This document shows, one piece after another, positions 1-11,569 of a stretch of DNA of 64,000 bases. The DNA comes from Seohaeicola zhoushanensis. Its GTDB lineage: Bacteria; Pseudomonadota; Alphaproteobacteria; Rhodobacterales; Rhodobacteraceae. A program made the position numbers and the translations under genes. Below the pieces are notes generated by a model, which did not search any database, was not told where the DNA came from, and saw only the letters and a program-made list of their open reading frames with translations. The DNA is taken from the NCBI RefSeq assembly GCF_014656415.1, contig NZ_BNCJ01000005.1, positions 68,104-132,103 on the forward strand, given 5' to 3'. Position 1 is the first letter of the stretch. Every line of letters begins with the position of its first letter.

Positions 1-8
1 TCGTTTGC

Positions 9-422
9 TCAGCCGCCAAAGTTCTCGCCCAGCGGCAGCGGCCCGGTCCGGATCAGCCGCGAATCCAGCACGCCCGCCGTGCGATGCACCACAGCCTCAC
101 GATATTCCGGGTCCCGCATCATGGTCGCGAAGGCCTCGACCGAGGGATATTCGGCCACGAAGCAATGGTCCCACCACTCCTCCGGCCCGATCAGCATCAA
201 CTCCATCGACCCGCGCCAGGCGATCCGCCCGCCAACCCGGTCGAGCACCGGCGCACTGAGCCGGCCATAGGCCGCATAGGCCTCGGCCCCCGTTGCCTCC
301 CGCCCGTCCGCGTAAATCGCCTTCTCGCGCAGCCGCACGAGGTTCAGCATGTGGATCGGGCCCGGCCGGTTGTTGTCGCGGAAGGCCGTCCAGGCCTCCC
401 GGCTGAATCCCACGTGGCTCAT
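9..422 (-). CDS. DUF1330 domain-containing protein
   Basis: A 137-residue DUF1330-family protein. The family adopts a small dimeric alpha-beta barrel, and its biochemical role is not established. The sequence shows the typical PIHMLNLVR segment at residues 22-30 and, further on, the conserved EEWWDHCFVAEYPSVEAF block followed by a DPEYREAVVHR helix. The ATG at 422 was chosen because a strong ggagga ribosome binding site lies just upstream; an in-frame ATG at 464 has none and would add 14 residues unlike the family. The gene is transcribed away from the lytic transglycosylase gene at 580. No catalytic residue can be assigned. The family call is firm; the function is unknown. Confidence 0.85.
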   Translation of the reverse strand: MSHVGFSREAWTAFRDNNRPGPIHMLNLVRLREKAIYADGREATGAEAYAAYGRLSAPVLDRVGGRIAWRGSMELMLIGPEEWWDHCFVAEYPSVEAFATMMRDPEYREAVVHRTAGVLDSRLIRTGPLPLGENFGG

Positions 423-579
423 CAATTCCTCCTCCAGAGACACCCGGCCAGACTGATGCCGCAATCCGCCCTATGGCAACCCCATAGGCGACCAGCCGCC
501 CACGGCTGCGCGAAAAAGGTTGCCGGATTCCGATCCGCCGATAAAAGGAACCCCGGCTGCAACAACCCCAGTGATCCGG

Positions 580-1047
580 ATGCTGAACCGACGCAGATTC
601 ATCGCTCTCGCCACAATGGCGCTCGCCACCGCTCCGACCGCGGGCTGCAGCGCCCGGAACGAGCGGTTCGACCCGCCGCTCTATCCCAACGAGACGCCCG
701 AATTGCGCCGGCTCATCAACCAATACGCCGATCACTACGAAGTGCCGCGCTCGCTCGTGCATCGCGTCGTGATCCGCGAAAGCCGGCACCGGCCCGGCGC
801 GATGAACAAGCCATACTACGGCCTCATGCAGATCCTGCCCGCCACGGCCCGCAGCATGGGTTTCCGGGGCAAGCCGACCGATCTGCTCGATGCCGAGACC
901 AACCTCAAATATGCCGTCAAATACCTGCGCGGCGCCTGGATGGTGTCAGACGGCAGCCAGGACGCTGCCGTGCGCTGGTATGCAAGCGGCTATTACTACG
1001 AAGCCAAGCGCCGCGGCCTGCTGAAACAGACCGGCCTCGTCTCCTGA
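580..1047 (+). CDS. Lytic transglycosylase, SLT domain lipoprotein
   Basis: A 155-residue soluble-lytic-transglycosylase-type enzyme predicted to cleave the MurNAc-GlcNAc bond of peptidoglycan at the outer membrane or periplasm. The N-terminus has two arginines, a hydrophobic core and a lipobox-like PTAGC with Cys23 as the likely acylated residue. The SLT motif is clear: catalytic Glu67 in VVIRESRHRPGAMN, then YYGLMQILPATA. The domain is short, as in minimal SLT proteins, and ends soon after the AVRWYASGYYY segment. The ATG at 580 was chosen because it places the signal sequence at the extreme N-terminus; an upstream in-frame ATG at 520 would bury it. Single-gene unit, divergent from the DUF1330 gene. 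Confidence 0.88.
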   Translation: MLNRRRFIALATMALATAPTAGCSARNERFDPPLYPNETPELRRLINQYADHYEVPRSLVHRVVIRESRHRPGAMNKPYYGLMQILPATARSMGFRGKPTDLLDAETNLKYAVKYLRGAWMVSDGSQDAAVRWYASGYYYEAKRRGLLKQTGLVS

Positions 1048-1212
1048 CACCGCCCGACGGATGCCGGCAAATCACGGGCAGCGTCGCCCGCAAGCGATCG
1101 CCCGCCGGCAGGCCATAAGCGCGCCGCCGCCGGCGCACTTTGGAATTTCGCGCCGCTTTCACACGCCCGTGCTAGGCTGCCCCCATTGCCAACACGCCAT
1201 TGGGGGTTCCTC

Positions 1213-3171
1213 ATGCCATTGCTCCTCAACCGCCGCAAATTCCTCGCCAGCGGCGCCAGCCTGATCGCACTGCATCCCTTCTCGGTCCGCGCAGCAGCCA
1301 ACCAGGCCCACCTGCGTCTGATGGAGACGACCGACCTGCACGTCCACGTCTTCCCCTACGATTATTACGCGGACAAGCCCGTCGATACCGTCGGCCTCTC
1401 GCGCACCGCCTCGATCATCAAGTCGATCCGCGCCGAGGCCACCAATGCGCTGCTGCTCGACAATGGCGACCTGCTGCAGGGCAACCCGATGGGCGACTAC
1501 ATCGCCTACGAGCGCGGCATGAAGGAAGGCGACATGCATCCGATCATCGCTGCGATGAACACGCTGAACTTCGACTGCTCGACGCTCGGCAACCACGAAT
1601 TCAACTATGGGCTGGACTTCCTGACCAAGGCGCTGGCCGGCGCCAATTTCCCCGTGGTCTCCGCGAACGTGGTCAAGACCATGGGCGCCACGCCGACAGC
1701 CGACACCACCCTGGTGCCGCCATACATCATCCTTGAACGCAGCCTCACCGATGGCGCCGGCGCCTCCCACCCCATCAAGATCGGGCTGATCGGCTTCGTT
1801 CCGCCGCAGATCATGAGCTGGGACCGCCGCCACCTGGAAGGCAAGGTGCAGACCCGCGATATCGTCTCCACCGCCCGCGCCTGGGTGCCCGAGATGAAGG
1901 AGAAGGGAGCCGACATCATCATCGCGCTCTGCCACTCCGGAATCGGCGAGGCTCAGGAAAGCGATGGCATGGAGAACGCCGCCGTCCCGCTCGCCGCGGT
2001 TGACGGCATCGACGCCATCCTGACCGGGCACGCGCACCTGGTGTTCCCCTCCTCCACTTACAAGAACCTGGCCGCCGTCGATGTCGAGAAAGGCACCATC
2101 CACGGCAAGCCCGCCGCAATGGCGGGCTTTTGGGGCAGCCACATGGGCCTGATCGACCTGATGCTCGAACGCGACGGCAACAGCTGGCGCATACTGGGCC
2201 ACTCCTCCGAGGCCCGCCCGATCTACAAGCGCAACGAAGACCGCTCCTATACTGCCCTGGTCGAGGATGCCTCCGAGGTGCTCGTCCCGGCGCAGGCTGA
2301 CCACGAGGCAACCCTTGCCTATGTCCGCCGCGCCGTCGGCAAGACCGACGCGCCGCTCTATAGCTATTTCGCCCTGGTGGCGGACGATCCCTCGGTGCAG
2401 ATCGTCTCGATTGCCCAGACCTGGTACATCGCCCAGATGCTGAAGGGCACCGAATACGAGGGCCTGCCTCTCCTCTCCGCCGCCGCGCCCTTCAAGGCGG
2501 GCGGCCGCGGCGGCCCCGAATATTACACCGACGTCCCTGTCGGCGACGTGGCGATCAAGAACGTCGCCGATCTCTACCTCTACCCCAACACCGTGCGCGC
2601 CGTGCTGGTGACGGGGGCGCAGGTAAAGGACTGGCTCGAACGCTCGGCCGGCATGTTCAACCAGATCGAGCCGGGCAAGCCGGACCAGGTCCTGCTGAAC
2701 GACACCTTCCCCTCCTACAATTTCGACGTGATCGACGGGGTGACCTACCAGATCGACCTCTCGCAGCCCTCGAAGTTCGATCCCAAGGGCGAACTTGTCG
2801 CGCCCGAGGCCAACCGCATCGCCAACCTCCAGTTCAACGGCCAGCCGATTGACCCGGAGGCGAAATTCGTCATCGCCACCAACAACTACCGCGCTTCGGG
2901 CGGCGGCAAGTTCCCCGGCGCGATGGGCGACACGGTGATTTTCGAGGCCCCCGACACCAACCGTGACGTGATCGTGCGCTACATCGTCGAAAAGGGCACC
3001 ATCGACCCCAAGGCCGACGCCAACTGGTCGTTCAAGCCCCTGCCGGGCACCAGCGTTCTGTTCGACACCGGACCCAGGGCCGCCGCCTATGCCGACAGCG
3101 TTTCCGGCGTCCGGATCGAGCCTGCCGGCGAGGGACCGAACGGATTCGCCCGCTTCCGCATCACGCTCTGA
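1213..3171 (+). CDS. cpdB: 2',3'-cyclic-nucleotide 2'-phosphodiesterase / 3'-nucleotidase
   Basis: A 652-residue periplasmic CpdB-type enzyme that hydrolyses 2',3'-cyclic nucleotides and then 3'-nucleotides to salvage nucleosides and phosphate. The N-terminus carries a twin-arginine-like [11 protein letters not shown] export signal (residues about 6-16). The metallophosphatase motifs occur in order: [44 protein letters not shown] and [10 protein letters not shown]. The C-terminal 5'-nucleotidase domain ends with the nucleotide-binding [26 protein letters not shown] in the first motif is characteristic of CpdB rather than UshA. The ATG at 1213 is used because the signal peptide starts there; the in-frame ATG at 1186 adds nine residues. 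Converges on tig, with a terminator between them. Confidence 0.93.
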   Translation: MPLLLNRRKFLASGASLIALHPFSVRAAANQAHLRLMETTDLHVHVFPYDYYADKPVDTVGLSRTASIIKSIRAEATNALLLDNGDLLQGNPMGDYIAYERGMKEGDMHPIIAAMNTLNFDCSTLGNHEFNYGLDFLTKALAGANFPVVSANVVKTMGATPTADTTLVPPYIILERSLTDGAGASHPIKIGLIGFVPPQIMSWDRRHLEGKVQTRDIVSTARAWVPEMKEKGADIIIALCHSGIGEAQESDGMENAAVPLAAVDGIDAILTGHAHLVFPSSTYKNLAAVDVEKGTIHGKPAAMAGFWGSHMGLIDLMLERDGNSWRILGHSSEARPIYKRNEDRSYTALVEDASEVLVPAQADHEATLAYVRRAVGKTDAPLYSYFALVADDPSVQIVSIAQTWYIAQMLKGTEYEGLPLLSAAAPFKAGGRGGPEYYTDVPVGDVAIKNVADLYLYPNTVRAVLVTGAQVKDWLERSAGMFNQIEPGKPDQVLLNDTFPSYNFDVIDGVTYQIDLSQPSKFDPKGELVAPEANRIANLQFNGQPIDPEAKFVIATNNYRASGGGKFPGAMGDTVIFEAPDTNRDVIVRYIVEKGTIDPKADANWSFKPLPGTSVLFDTGPRAAAYADSVSGVRIEPAGEGPNGFARFRITL

Positions 3172-3190
3172 GCTCGTCGTCCACGCAAAG

Positions 3191-3217
3191 GAAAAGGGCC
3201 GCCCCATCGGGCGGCCC
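3191..3217 (-). terminator. Rho-independent terminator of tig
   Basis: Perfect 9-bp stem gggccgccc / gggcggccc (3196-3204 and 3209-3217) with a four-base loop. Read on the minus strand it is followed by TTTTCCTTT, so it is oriented to end the tig transcript. It lies in the 84-bp gap where cpdB and tig converge and lacks a T tract on the plus strand. Confidence 0.85.
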
Positions 3218-3255
3218 CTGCCTTGGTCGATCCGGCCTCGGCCGAACCGGCCGGC

Positions 3256-4581
3256 TTATTCCTCGTCCAGCGCCTCGACGGCCTTCTGCAGGTCGTCCTT
3301 GCTGGCTTCCTTGTCAGCAATCGTCGCCAGTTCGAAGATGTAGTCGACGACCTTGTCCTCGAACAGCGGCGCGCGGATCTGCTGCTGCATCTGCGGGTTC
3401 TGCTGCACGAATTCGAAGAACTGACGCTCCTGGCCGCGATACTGGCGCGCCTGGTTCATCACCGCTTGGGTGAATTCCGCATCGCTCACCTGCACCTCTG
3501 CCTTGCGGCCGATTTCGGCGAGCAGCAGGCCCAGACGCACGCGGCGCTCGGCAAGCTTCTTGTGCTCGTCAGTCGGCTCGATCTCGGGGTGGTCATGGCC
3601 GTGGACGTGGGCGTTTTCCTCGTGCCACAGCTGGTGCGCGATCTGGCCGGCCTCGGCGTCCACCAGGCTCGGCGGCAGTTCGAAGGTCACGATCTTGTCC
3701 AGCGCGTCGAGCAGGCCGCGCTTCAGCACCGCGCGGGCCGCGCCGGTGTATTCAGCTTCCAGACGCTCGCCGATCTGAGCCTTCAGCGCCGAAAGGTCAT
3801 CCGCGCCGAACTTCTTGGCCAGTTCGTCGTTGATCTCGGCCGCCTTGGCCGCCTTCACTTCCTTGATGGTGCAGTCGAAGACCGCTTCCTTGCCGGCCAG
3901 GTGCGGCGCCTGGTATTCCTCGGGGAAGGAGACCGTCACGGCCTTTTCCTCGCCGGCCTTCACGCCAACCAGCTGATCCTCGAAACCGGGGATAAAGCTG
4001 TTCGAGCCGAGTTCCAGCGGATAGTCCTCGGCCGCGCCGCCGTCGAAGGGGGTGCCGTCGATCTTGCCGACGAAATCCATAACGACCTGGTCGCCGTTTT
4101 CGGCTGCGCCGTCCTTGGTCTCGAATTCCTTGGCGGTCGAGGCCAGGTTGCCCAGCGCCTCGTCGATGTCGGCGTCCTGCGCCTTGACGACCAGCTTCTC
4201 CAGCGAGACCGACTTCAGGTCGACCTCGGGGATCTCCGGCAGCGCCTCGTAGGACATCTCGACGTGGACGTCGTCGCCTTCCTTCCAGTCGTCGTTGGTC
4301 ATCTTGACCTCGGGCTGCATGGCCGGGCGCTGACCGCTTTCCTCGAAGTGCTTGTTCATCGCACCGTCGATGGTTTCCTGCATCGCTTCGCCCAGCAGGC
4401 GCGCGCCGAACTGCTTCTTCAGCAGCGGCATCGGCACCTTGCCCTTGCGGAAGCCCTTCATCTCGATCTCGGGCTGAGCCTCGGCCAGCTTCTCGTTGAC
4501 CTTGGCCTCGAGCTCCGCGGCGGTGACGGTTATGGCATAGCCGCGTTTCAGACCTTCGTTCAGCGTCTCGGTGACCTGCAT
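3256..4581 (-). CDS. tig: Trigger factor, ribosome-bound chaperone
   Basis: A 441-residue trigger factor, the peptidyl-prolyl isomerase chaperone that docks at the ribosomal exit tunnel and shields nascent chains. The N-terminal domain begins [15 protein letters not shown] and contains the ribosome-binding signature [22 protein letters not shown]-like PPIase domain follows ([37 protein letters not shown]), then a long helical C-terminal domain ending in an acidic tail. Length is normal for the family. The ATG at 4581 is chosen by family alignment; an in-frame ATG at 4593 and a much longer upstream frame are possible but would add unrelated residues. Unlike in enterobacteria, no clpP-clpX genes follow. 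Confidence 0.96.
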   Translation of the reverse strand: MQVTETLNEGLKRGYAITVTAAELEAKVNEKLAEAQPEIEMKGFRKGKVPMPLLKKQFGARLLGEAMQETIDGAMNKHFEESGQRPAMQPEVKMTNDDWKEGDDVHVEMSYEALPEIPEVDLKSVSLEKLVVKAQDADIDEALGNLASTAKEFETKDGAAENGDQVVMDFVGKIDGTPFDGGAAEDYPLELGSNSFIPGFEDQLVGVKAGEEKAVTVSFPEEYQAPHLAGKEAVFDCTIKEVKAAKAAEINDELAKKFGADDLSALKAQIGERLEAEYTGAARAVLKRGLLDALDKIVTFELPPSLVDAEAGQIAHQLWHEENAHVHGHDHPEIEPTDEHKKLAERRVRLGLLLAEIGRKAEVQVSDAEFTQAVMNQARQYRGQERQFFEFVQQNPQMQQQIRAPLFEDKVVDYIFELATIADKEASKDDLQKAVEALDEE

Positions 4582-4760
4582 CACTTTCCCCATACGGTTG
4601 GCCGCCCGGCGGATGCCGCGCGGCTGGCAAATTTGGGGCCTTCTATTTGTCCCTGCCGCCTTCTGCAAGATCGTTCCGACCGTCCGGGGTGCTTGCAGGC
4701 CGAATTTCCCTGCGTCCGGGTCCTGCATTGGCCGACTCCGATCCGTCCAACCGGCCAAGT

Positions 4761-5624
4761 TCAGATACTTTCGTAGATCCAGACCGCCTCGTTCATGTTG
4801 TTCAGGGTGCGCGTTGTCAGCAGTAGAAGGCGGTCCAGCGCGTCTACACTACTGTTTCCCCCTGACAGTATCTCCTCGACAACTACCTTCAATTCTCCCC
4901 AGTCCTTTTCGACCAGTTCAAGCATCGCGTCGATTTCCCACATCGGCGGTGGAACGATGCCCTCGGCCTCGTCACCCTCTCTCAGCTTCCTCATCGAAAC
5001 CTCGAACAGACCGCGCGTCTTTGCCGCCCGTTGCTCGTCTTCGACCCTGTCGATCGCGAGGGTGGCCAGGCACACTTCCATCGCGCCTCGAACCAGCAAC
5101 ATCCGCTGGCGCCCGGCGATATCCACCGTGTGCAACAGTTCCTTGCTGCCCTCGGAATGACCCATTGCTGCAATGACTTGCACGGCATCGTTCATCGCCC
5201 CGAGGATCTGCGGTGCCATCCCCCGCAGCGCGTCGAGCGGCGCACCCGCATCGGCGGCGGCTTGCGCCATGCCGCGAAATCTCGGCCAGATATCCTCGAC
5301 CCGCGCCAGGCGGTCGAGCACCTCCCGGCGCGCCTCCATCGGCAGACCAAGCGCGGGATCGCCGAAGCGAAGGCCGCGCAGCACGGTATCGAATTCGCTG
5401 ATCGCGGTCCGGGCGGCGGCGGTCGTCTCCTCCGGCTTCACCCCCTGGCGAGCCATGCACAGCATCAGCACGATCTGCTGCGACAACATCCTCTGCCGCC
5501 CGGCCAGATTGACCTGCCGCCGCGTCTCTTCCCCGGAAACGGCTGCTTCCGCCGCGCGCGCCTGCGGCTTGGTCCCCAAGACCAGCCCGAGAATCAGGAA
5601 CGGAACGGCAAACAATCGGATCAT
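4761..5624 (-). CDS. Secreted protein with two PilJ-type (MCP N-terminal) domains
   Basis: A 287-residue exported protein built from two copies of the type IV pilus MCP N-terminal (PilJ) domain. Residues 1-24 form a signal peptide with an A-R-A-A cleavage region. Two repeats begin with almost the same signature, [11 protein letters not shown] at 40-50 and [12 protein letters not shown] at 169-180, each followed by a long helical stretch. In characterised proteins this domain is the periplasmic sensor part of chemoreceptors or NarX-like kinases. Here there is no transmembrane helix after it and no HAMP, kinase or methyl-accepting part, so it may be a soluble periplasmic binding component of an unknown partner. 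The ATG at 5624 places the signal peptide first. The upstream region holds a motif shared with the diguanylate cyclase and fliG genes. Confidence 0.8.
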   Translation of the reverse strand: MIRLFAVPFLILGLVLGTKPQARAAEAAVSGEETRRQVNLAGRQRMLSQQIVLMLCMARQGVKPEETTAAARTAISEFDTVLRGLRFGDPALGLPMEARREVLDRLARVEDIWPRFRGMAQAAADAGAPLDALRGMAPQILGAMNDAVQVIAAMGHSEGSKELLHTVDIAGRQRMLLVRGAMEVCLATLAIDRVEDEQRAAKTRGLFEVSMRKLREGDEAEGIVPPPMWEIDAMLELVEKDWGELKVVVEEILSGGNSSVDALDRLLLLTTRTLNNMNEAVWIYESI

Positions 5625-5663
5625 GGCGAGTCTCTCAACAGGCTTGGACCCCTCTTGTGCAGA

Positions 5664-5685
5664 CAAACCGTAAAGGAAGTGTTGA
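5664..5685 (-). promoter_or_regulatory. Shared upstream motif, degenerate CtrA-like box (copy 1)
   Basis: Read on the minus strand this is TCAA-CACTTCC-TTTA followed by CGGTTTG, 40-61 bp upstream of the PilJ-domain gene. It matches the sequence upstream of the diguanylate cyclase gene (21231-21250) at 16 of 18 positions from AACACTTCC onward, in the same orientation relative to the gene. The spacing TNNA-N7-TTNA resembles the CtrA consensus TTAA-N7-TTAA with two mismatches. The similarity is seen in the sequence; the CtrA assignment is inference. Confidence 0.45.
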
Positions 5686-5733
5686 AGCCAACGCCGTGAT
5701 CGAAACAGCGTTCTAGCCTATTCCGGGCAGGAC

Positions 5734-5818
5734 TGGTGCGGGTGAAGGGACTTGAACCCCCAAGCCTTGCGGCGCCGGAACCTAAATCCGGTGCGTCTAC
5801 CAATTCCGCCACACCCGC
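5734..5818 (-). tRNA. tRNA-Leu (anticodon UAG)
   Basis: An 85-nt tRNA on the minus strand with encoded CCA. The acceptor stem GCGGGTG pairs with CACCCGC before A-CCA. The D region GGCGGAATTGGTAGACGC is typical of tRNA-Leu. The anticodon arm CCGGA-TTTAGGT-TCCGG gives anticodon TAG, which reads CUA and, with wobble, other CUN codons. A variable arm (GCCGCAAGGC) and the T arm GGGGGTTCAAGTCCC follow. The 5' end is at 5818. Confidence 0.97.
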
Positions 5819-5835
5819 GCGACGGTTCTCATAGC

Positions 5836-5938
5836 AAAGGATATTCGCCGAGGCGAGCGGAAAGCGGCACCGTGACGATCATGAAAATGCGACCGATCAC
5901 ACAGACGCCCCGCCACAAAAAACCAAGGTATTCGCCGA
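5836..5938. repeat. Short direct repeat in tRNA-nnr intergenic region
   Basis: The tract AAGG(A)TATTCGCCGA occurs twice, at 5837-5851 and 5925-5938, in the 169 bp between the tRNA-Leu gene and a possible 20-codon reading frame at 5988. No function can be assigned. The copies could be binding sites or simply the remains of a duplication. Confidence 0.35.
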
Positions 5939-5987
5939 TTATCGCAGTGGCCTGACAAAGAAATCCGAGGCCAAGAGGAGACCCCAC

Positions 5988-6046
5988 ATGACATCTATAT
6001 GGTTAATTGGTTGCAATATCGTCGCTGTCGCCGAACGCTACGCGGC

Positions 6047-6050
<4 letters not shown>
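5988..6050 (+). CDS. Possible 20-residue small protein
   Basis: An ATG at 5988 preceded at good distance by the strong ribosome binding sequence aagaggaga opens a 20-codon frame, MTSIWLIGCNIVAVAERYAA, ending in TAG at 6048-6050. It overlaps the 3' end of nnr by four bases on the opposite strand. The first half is hydrophobic, which would suit a tiny membrane protein or a leader peptide, but no gene follows on the same strand. The evidence is only the ribosome binding site and the open frame, so this is tentative. Confidence 0.3.
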
Positions 6051-8134
<2,084 letters not shown>

Positions 8135-8168
8135 TCATCCACCGAAGATAACCAAGGGGACCCAACGG

Positions 8169-9575
8169 ATGAGTGTCAAGGACGCACTTAAACTGATCAA
8201 GGATGAAGGCGCTGAATACGTCGACATCCGCTTCACCGACCCGCGCGGCAAGCTGCAGCACGTGACCGTCGTCGCAGACCTGGTCGACGAGGACTTCCTC
8301 GAGGAAGGCTTCATGTTCGACGGTTCGTCCATCGCCGGCTGGAAGTCGATCGAAGCCTCGGACATGAAGCTGATGCCCGATCCGGACAGCGTCTACGTCG
8401 ACCCGTTCTATGCCGAGAAGACCATCTGCATCCACTGCTCGGTGGTCGAACCCGACACCGGCGAAGCCTACGAGCGCGACCCGCGCAGCACCGCCGCCAA
8501 GGCCGAAGCCTACCTCAAGGCCTCCGGCGTGGGCGATACCGCCTACTTCGGCCCCGAAGCCGAATTCTTCCTGTTCGACGACGTCCGCTTCTCCAACAAG
8601 ATCAACAAGGTCTCGTATGAAGTCGACGCCACCGACGCGTCCTGGAACTCGGACACCGAATACGAGAACGGCAACATGGGCCACCGCCCCGGCCTCAAGG
8701 GCGGCTACTTCCCGGTGAACCCGACCGACGAGGCGCAGGACCTGCGCTCCGAGATGCTCTCGACCATGAAGCGCATCGGCATGAAGGTCGACAAGCACCA
8801 CCACGAAGTGGCCTCGTGCCAGCACGAACTCGGCCTGATCTTCGGCACGCTGACCAAGCAGGCCGACGAGATCCAGAAGTACAAATACGTGATCCACAAC
8901 GTGGCCCATGCCTATGGCAAGTCGGCCACCTTCATGCCGAAGCCGATCTATGGCGACAACGGCTCGGGCATGCACGTGAACATGTCGATCTGGAAAGAGG
9001 GCAAGCCGCTCTTCGCCGGTGACAAGTATGCCGACCTCTCGCAAGAGGCGCTCTACTTCATCGGTGGCATCCTCAAGCACGCCAAGGCTCTGAACGCCCT
9101 GACCAACCCGGGCACCAACAGCTACAAGCGCCTGATCCCCGGCTTCGAGGCCCCCGTCCTGCGCGCCTACTCGGCCCGCAACCGCTCGGGCTGCGTGCGT
9201 ATTCCGTGGACCGAATCGCCGAAGGCCAAGCGCGTCGAGGCCCGCTTCCCCGACCCGTCCGCCAACCCCTATCTGGCCTTTGCGGCCCTGCTGATGGCCG
9301 GCATCGACGGGATCAAGAACAAGATCGATCCGGGCGAGGCGATGGACAAGAACCTCTACGACCTGCCCGCCGAAGAACTGGCCGGCATCCCGACCGTATG
9401 CGGTTCGCTGCGTGAGGCGCTCGAAGAGCTGCAGAAGGACATGGACTTCCTGCTCGCCGGCGACGTCTTCACCAAGGACCAACTCGAAGGCTACATCGAG
9501 CTGAAGATGGAAGAGGTTCACAAATACGAACACACGCCGCACCCGGTCGAGTACGGCATGTATTACAGCTGCTGA
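8169..9575 (+). CDS. glnA: Glutamine synthetase, type I
   Basis: A 468-residue type I glutamine synthetase that makes glutamine from glutamate, ammonia and ATP in the cytoplasm as a dodecamer. Visible signatures are FDGSSIAGW near residue 50, the metal-binding EAEFFLFD region, [19 protein letters not shown], and the ATP/glutamate segment [21 protein letters not shown] shortened here to its core RLIPGFEAP. The adenylylation site is Tyr397 in DKNLYDLP, the same number as in the enterobacterial enzyme, so GlnE-type control is expected. Length is typical. It has an aagggga ribosome binding site and follows glnB by 34 bp. A strong terminator lies 22 bp after the stop. Confidence 0.98.
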   Translation: MSVKDALKLIKDEGAEYVDIRFTDPRGKLQHVTVVADLVDEDFLEEGFMFDGSSIAGWKSIEASDMKLMPDPDSVYVDPFYAEKTICIHCSVVEPDTGEAYERDPRSTAAKAEAYLKASGVGDTAYFGPEAEFFLFDDVRFSNKINKVSYEVDATDASWNSDTEYENGNMGHRPGLKGGYFPVNPTDEAQDLRSEMLSTMKRIGMKVDKHHHEVASCQHELGLIFGTLTKQADEIQKYKYVIHNVAHAYGKSATFMPKPIYGDNGSGMHVNMSIWKEGKPLFAGDKYADLSQEALYFIGGILKHAKALNALTNPGTNSYKRLIPGFEAPVLRAYSARNRSGCVRIPWTESPKAKRVEARFPDPSANPYLAFAALLMAGIDGIKNKIDPGEAMDKNLYDLPAEELAGIPTVCGSLREALEELQKDMDFLLAGDVFTKDQLEGYIELKMEEVHKYEHTPHPVEYGMYYSC

Positions 9576-9596
9576 ACCTCCCTCGGTTCGCAACGG

Positions 9597-9624
9597 AAGG
9601 GCGCCCCGCATCGGGCGCCCTTTT
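9597..9624 (+). terminator. Rho-independent terminator of glnBA
   Basis: Perfect 10-bp stem aagggcgccc / gggcgccctt (9597-9606 and 9613-9622) with a six-base loop, running into TTTT and then ctgttg. It starts 21 bp after the glnA stop codon. Confidence 0.92.
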
Positions 9625-9908
9625 CTGTTGCCTCAACGCCCGCATCCATCCGCGCCTTTGGGGGCGCTGCCCCCACCGCCCGTTCCGGTCGGTCCCCCCG
9701 GAGATATTTGTGAAGAAGAGAAAACAGGGGCGCGGCGCCATCCACCGCCTCATCCGAGGACCTGTTCGGTCATCCGGCAGTGGCGGATTGGAGCGGATGC
9801 GTGAACAGTGCGTCCATGATACGGGCGGAAATTGCCATGATTTGCCCGCATTGGAGGCCCCTTTTCCCGTCAAGGTAGTGTCAGTCGTTCACAAGGAAGT
9901 CTGTTCCC
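9625..9908. repeat. Intergenic region with partial Rhodobacterales repeat element
   Basis: Together with the glnA terminator this gives 333 bp without a convincing gene. At 9660-9674 there is GGGGGCGCTGCCCCC, and at 9695-9720 the sequence ccccggagatatttgtgaag runs into aagag. This is the left half of the palindromic element found complete at 13547-13605 and 22299-22362; the right arm is missing here. The rest, 9725-9908, shows nothing recognisable apart from the leader of the next gene. Confidence 0.55.
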
Positions 9909-10280
9909 ATGTCGCCCCAGACGAGTTTCGCCGACCGCATCGCCAAGATCGAGGCCCGCGCCAGCGGCAAGCTTCCCTTGGCGCCGGTGATCGCGCCGAT
10001 GGTCGGCGAGGACCTGCGCGAGATCGAGAAGAAGCGCGGCCGCGCGTCGCGCATGAAGCGGGTGTTCACGTTGCCCCTGCTGGGCGCGGCGCTGGCCGCC
10101 GGCCTCTATTCCGGCGAGCTCATAGCGATGCTGCCGCCCCAAGTGGCGGCCGAGATCCTGACCCGCCCGGACACGCTGGGCGAGTTGATGCGGGCCCAGG
10201 TCACGCCCGAGCAATTTGCCCAGCTCACCGGAGCGGCGATGTTCGGCCCGATGCCCGAGGGCGCGGTCCTAAACGAGTAG
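9909..10280 (+). CDS. Uncharacterised single-pass membrane protein
   Basis: A 123-residue protein I do not recognise. Residues 1-50 are charged (ADRIAKIEARASGK, then a very basic EIEKKRGRASRMKR stretch). One transmembrane helix follows at about 52-70 (VFTLPLLGAALAAGLYSG). The remaining 50 residues are mildly amphipathic and end GPMPEGAVLNE. The basic residues just before the helix predict a cytoplasmic N-terminus and a periplasmic C-terminus. The ATG at 9909 has an acaaggaag ribosome binding site. It lies 98 bp upstream of another unknown membrane-anchored protein. Codon use matches the neighbours, so the gene is probably real. Confidence 0.65.
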   Translation: MSPQTSFADRIAKIEARASGKLPLAPVIAPMVGEDLREIEKKRGRASRMKRVFTLPLLGAALAAGLYSGELIAMLPPQVAAEILTRPDTLGELMRAQVTPEQFAQLTGAAMFGPMPEGAVLNE

Positions 10281-10378
10281 GACAGGCTCAAGAATTCCAC
10301 GCCACGGCCCGCCAGATGCCCCAAGGCTGCCATTTTCCTGCTGCAGCATCACGTGCAAACAACACAGGCACTCCGGCA

Positions 10379-11494
10379 ATGACCGACCAGCTTCTGATGA
10401 CCCAGGCCGCACTGATCTATGGCGCTGCCCCCGATCTGGACTTCGCCGCCCTGCGCGCGGCGTTGAACCATGCGCTGGCCTCGTCCGGGTCGCCGGCGCT
10501 GGAAGACAGCCCGATGTCCTCGGACCAGTTCGCGCTGTTCCGCAACGCGCGGGTCCATGTCAGCATCGCCCTCCATCGCACGCCCCTCCCCGCCCGCGGC
10601 TTGCAGCACGCGCTTGCGGCCGCGGCCACCCGTTCAAAACGCTGCGATTTCGAACGCATTCTCGACCAGAGCCACGCCCATGTGATCGTCAGCGTCGGCG
10701 ATGGCCCGACCCCGCTGCCGCTGGAGCCGGTCACGGCTGCGCCCGCCGCGATCAAGCTGGCACTGCTGCACAAGGCGATCACCCTGATCCACGACCGCGC
10801 TCCTGCAGACGCGCTGCACATGTGCACCAATGACCTGTTCCATTCCGCCGCCGAGATCGAGGGCGCCGCTGCCCAGGCAATTGCCCCCGCCCTGGTGATG
10901 CACCCCCTGGCGGCGGACGAGCCGTCCCGGGCCATCCGCCTTTGCAATTCCGAGCACCTGATCGGAAGCGTGCTCGAGATCCACGAGATCCCGAACCGCG
11001 TTCCGGTCTCGATGCAGCTCACCCTGGCGAATACGCTGGTCACGCAGCACATGTCCGGCGCGCTGCCGCTCGACGATGGCGACCGGCTGGAAGATGCGGT
11101 CGGCATGGGACTCACCGTGCACCGCGCCCGTCCCACGGCCCAGGCGCCGAGCGGCCGCATCGTCGTCACCTTCGACAGTGAAGCGCCCCAGCGCGCGCCG
11201 CGATGGGATAGTGCCGCTTTCCACCCGCATCGCGGTTACTCCGCCCTTTCCTCCGCGATTGCCCCCGCCGCTGAAACCGACGAATGGACGCCGGACTCGG
11301 CCTCGGGATATGGCGCCCGGATCGCTGCCTCGGCCGAGAACCGCTCCTCGAACTGGATGATCTGGGTCGGCATCGGCCTCTTCCTCTGGATTGGCCTGCC
11401 GCTGCTCGACATTCCCCAGAAGATCATCCACGCGACCTTCAGCGACCAGCTCGTCGGCCCCGGCATCGGCGAGACCGGCAACAACCGGCCCTGA
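10379..11494 (+). CDS. Uncharacterised protein with C-terminal membrane anchor
   Basis: A 371-residue protein without a family I can name with confidence. The first 250 residues are a soluble alpha-beta region; distinctive segments are ALFRNARVHVSIALHRTPL, LLHKAITLIHDRAPADAL and SVLEIHEIPNRVPVSMQL. A proline- and charge-poor linker (about 255-325) leads to one transmembrane helix, SSNWMIWVGIGLFLWIGLPL, and a short tail of about 30 residues. The general plan resembles DUF4261-type proteins, but this is only an impression. The ATG at 10379 begins MTDQLLMTQAALIYG. The frame stays open upstream to 9710, but that part reads as noise. The gene at 12578 has a similar plan. Confidence 0.65.
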   Translation: MTDQLLMTQAALIYGAAPDLDFAALRAALNHALASSGSPALEDSPMSSDQFALFRNARVHVSIALHRTPLPARGLQHALAAAATRSKRCDFERILDQSHAHVIVSVGDGPTPLPLEPVTAAPAAIKLALLHKAITLIHDRAPADALHMCTNDLFHSAAEIEGAAAQAIAPALVMHPLAADEPSRAIRLCNSEHLIGSVLEIHEIPNRVPVSMQLTLANTLVTQHMSGALPLDDGDRLEDAVGMGLTVHRARPTAQAPSGRIVVTFDSEAPQRAPRWDSAAFHPHRGYSALSSAIAPAAETDEWTPDSASGYGARIAASAENRSSNWMIWVGIGLFLWIGLPLLDIPQKIIHATFSDQLVGPGIGETGNNRP

Positions 11495-11569
11495 ACCGGG
11501 CGCGGGGCTTCTCAGCGACAGGACTGGCGGCTACTGTGCCGCCAGTGTCGTTACCGGAGAAAGACCCGC

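Noticed and set aside
1159-3207. A 682-codon open frame antisense to cpdB
   Set aside because: cpdB is complete with its metal-binding motifs; the antisense frame has no start signal or domain.
5621-5812. A 63-codon frame across the tRNA-Leu gene (MAELVDAPDLGSG...)
   Set aside because: This text is the familiar translation artefact of a tRNA-Leu gene read backward; the tRNA folds perfectly.
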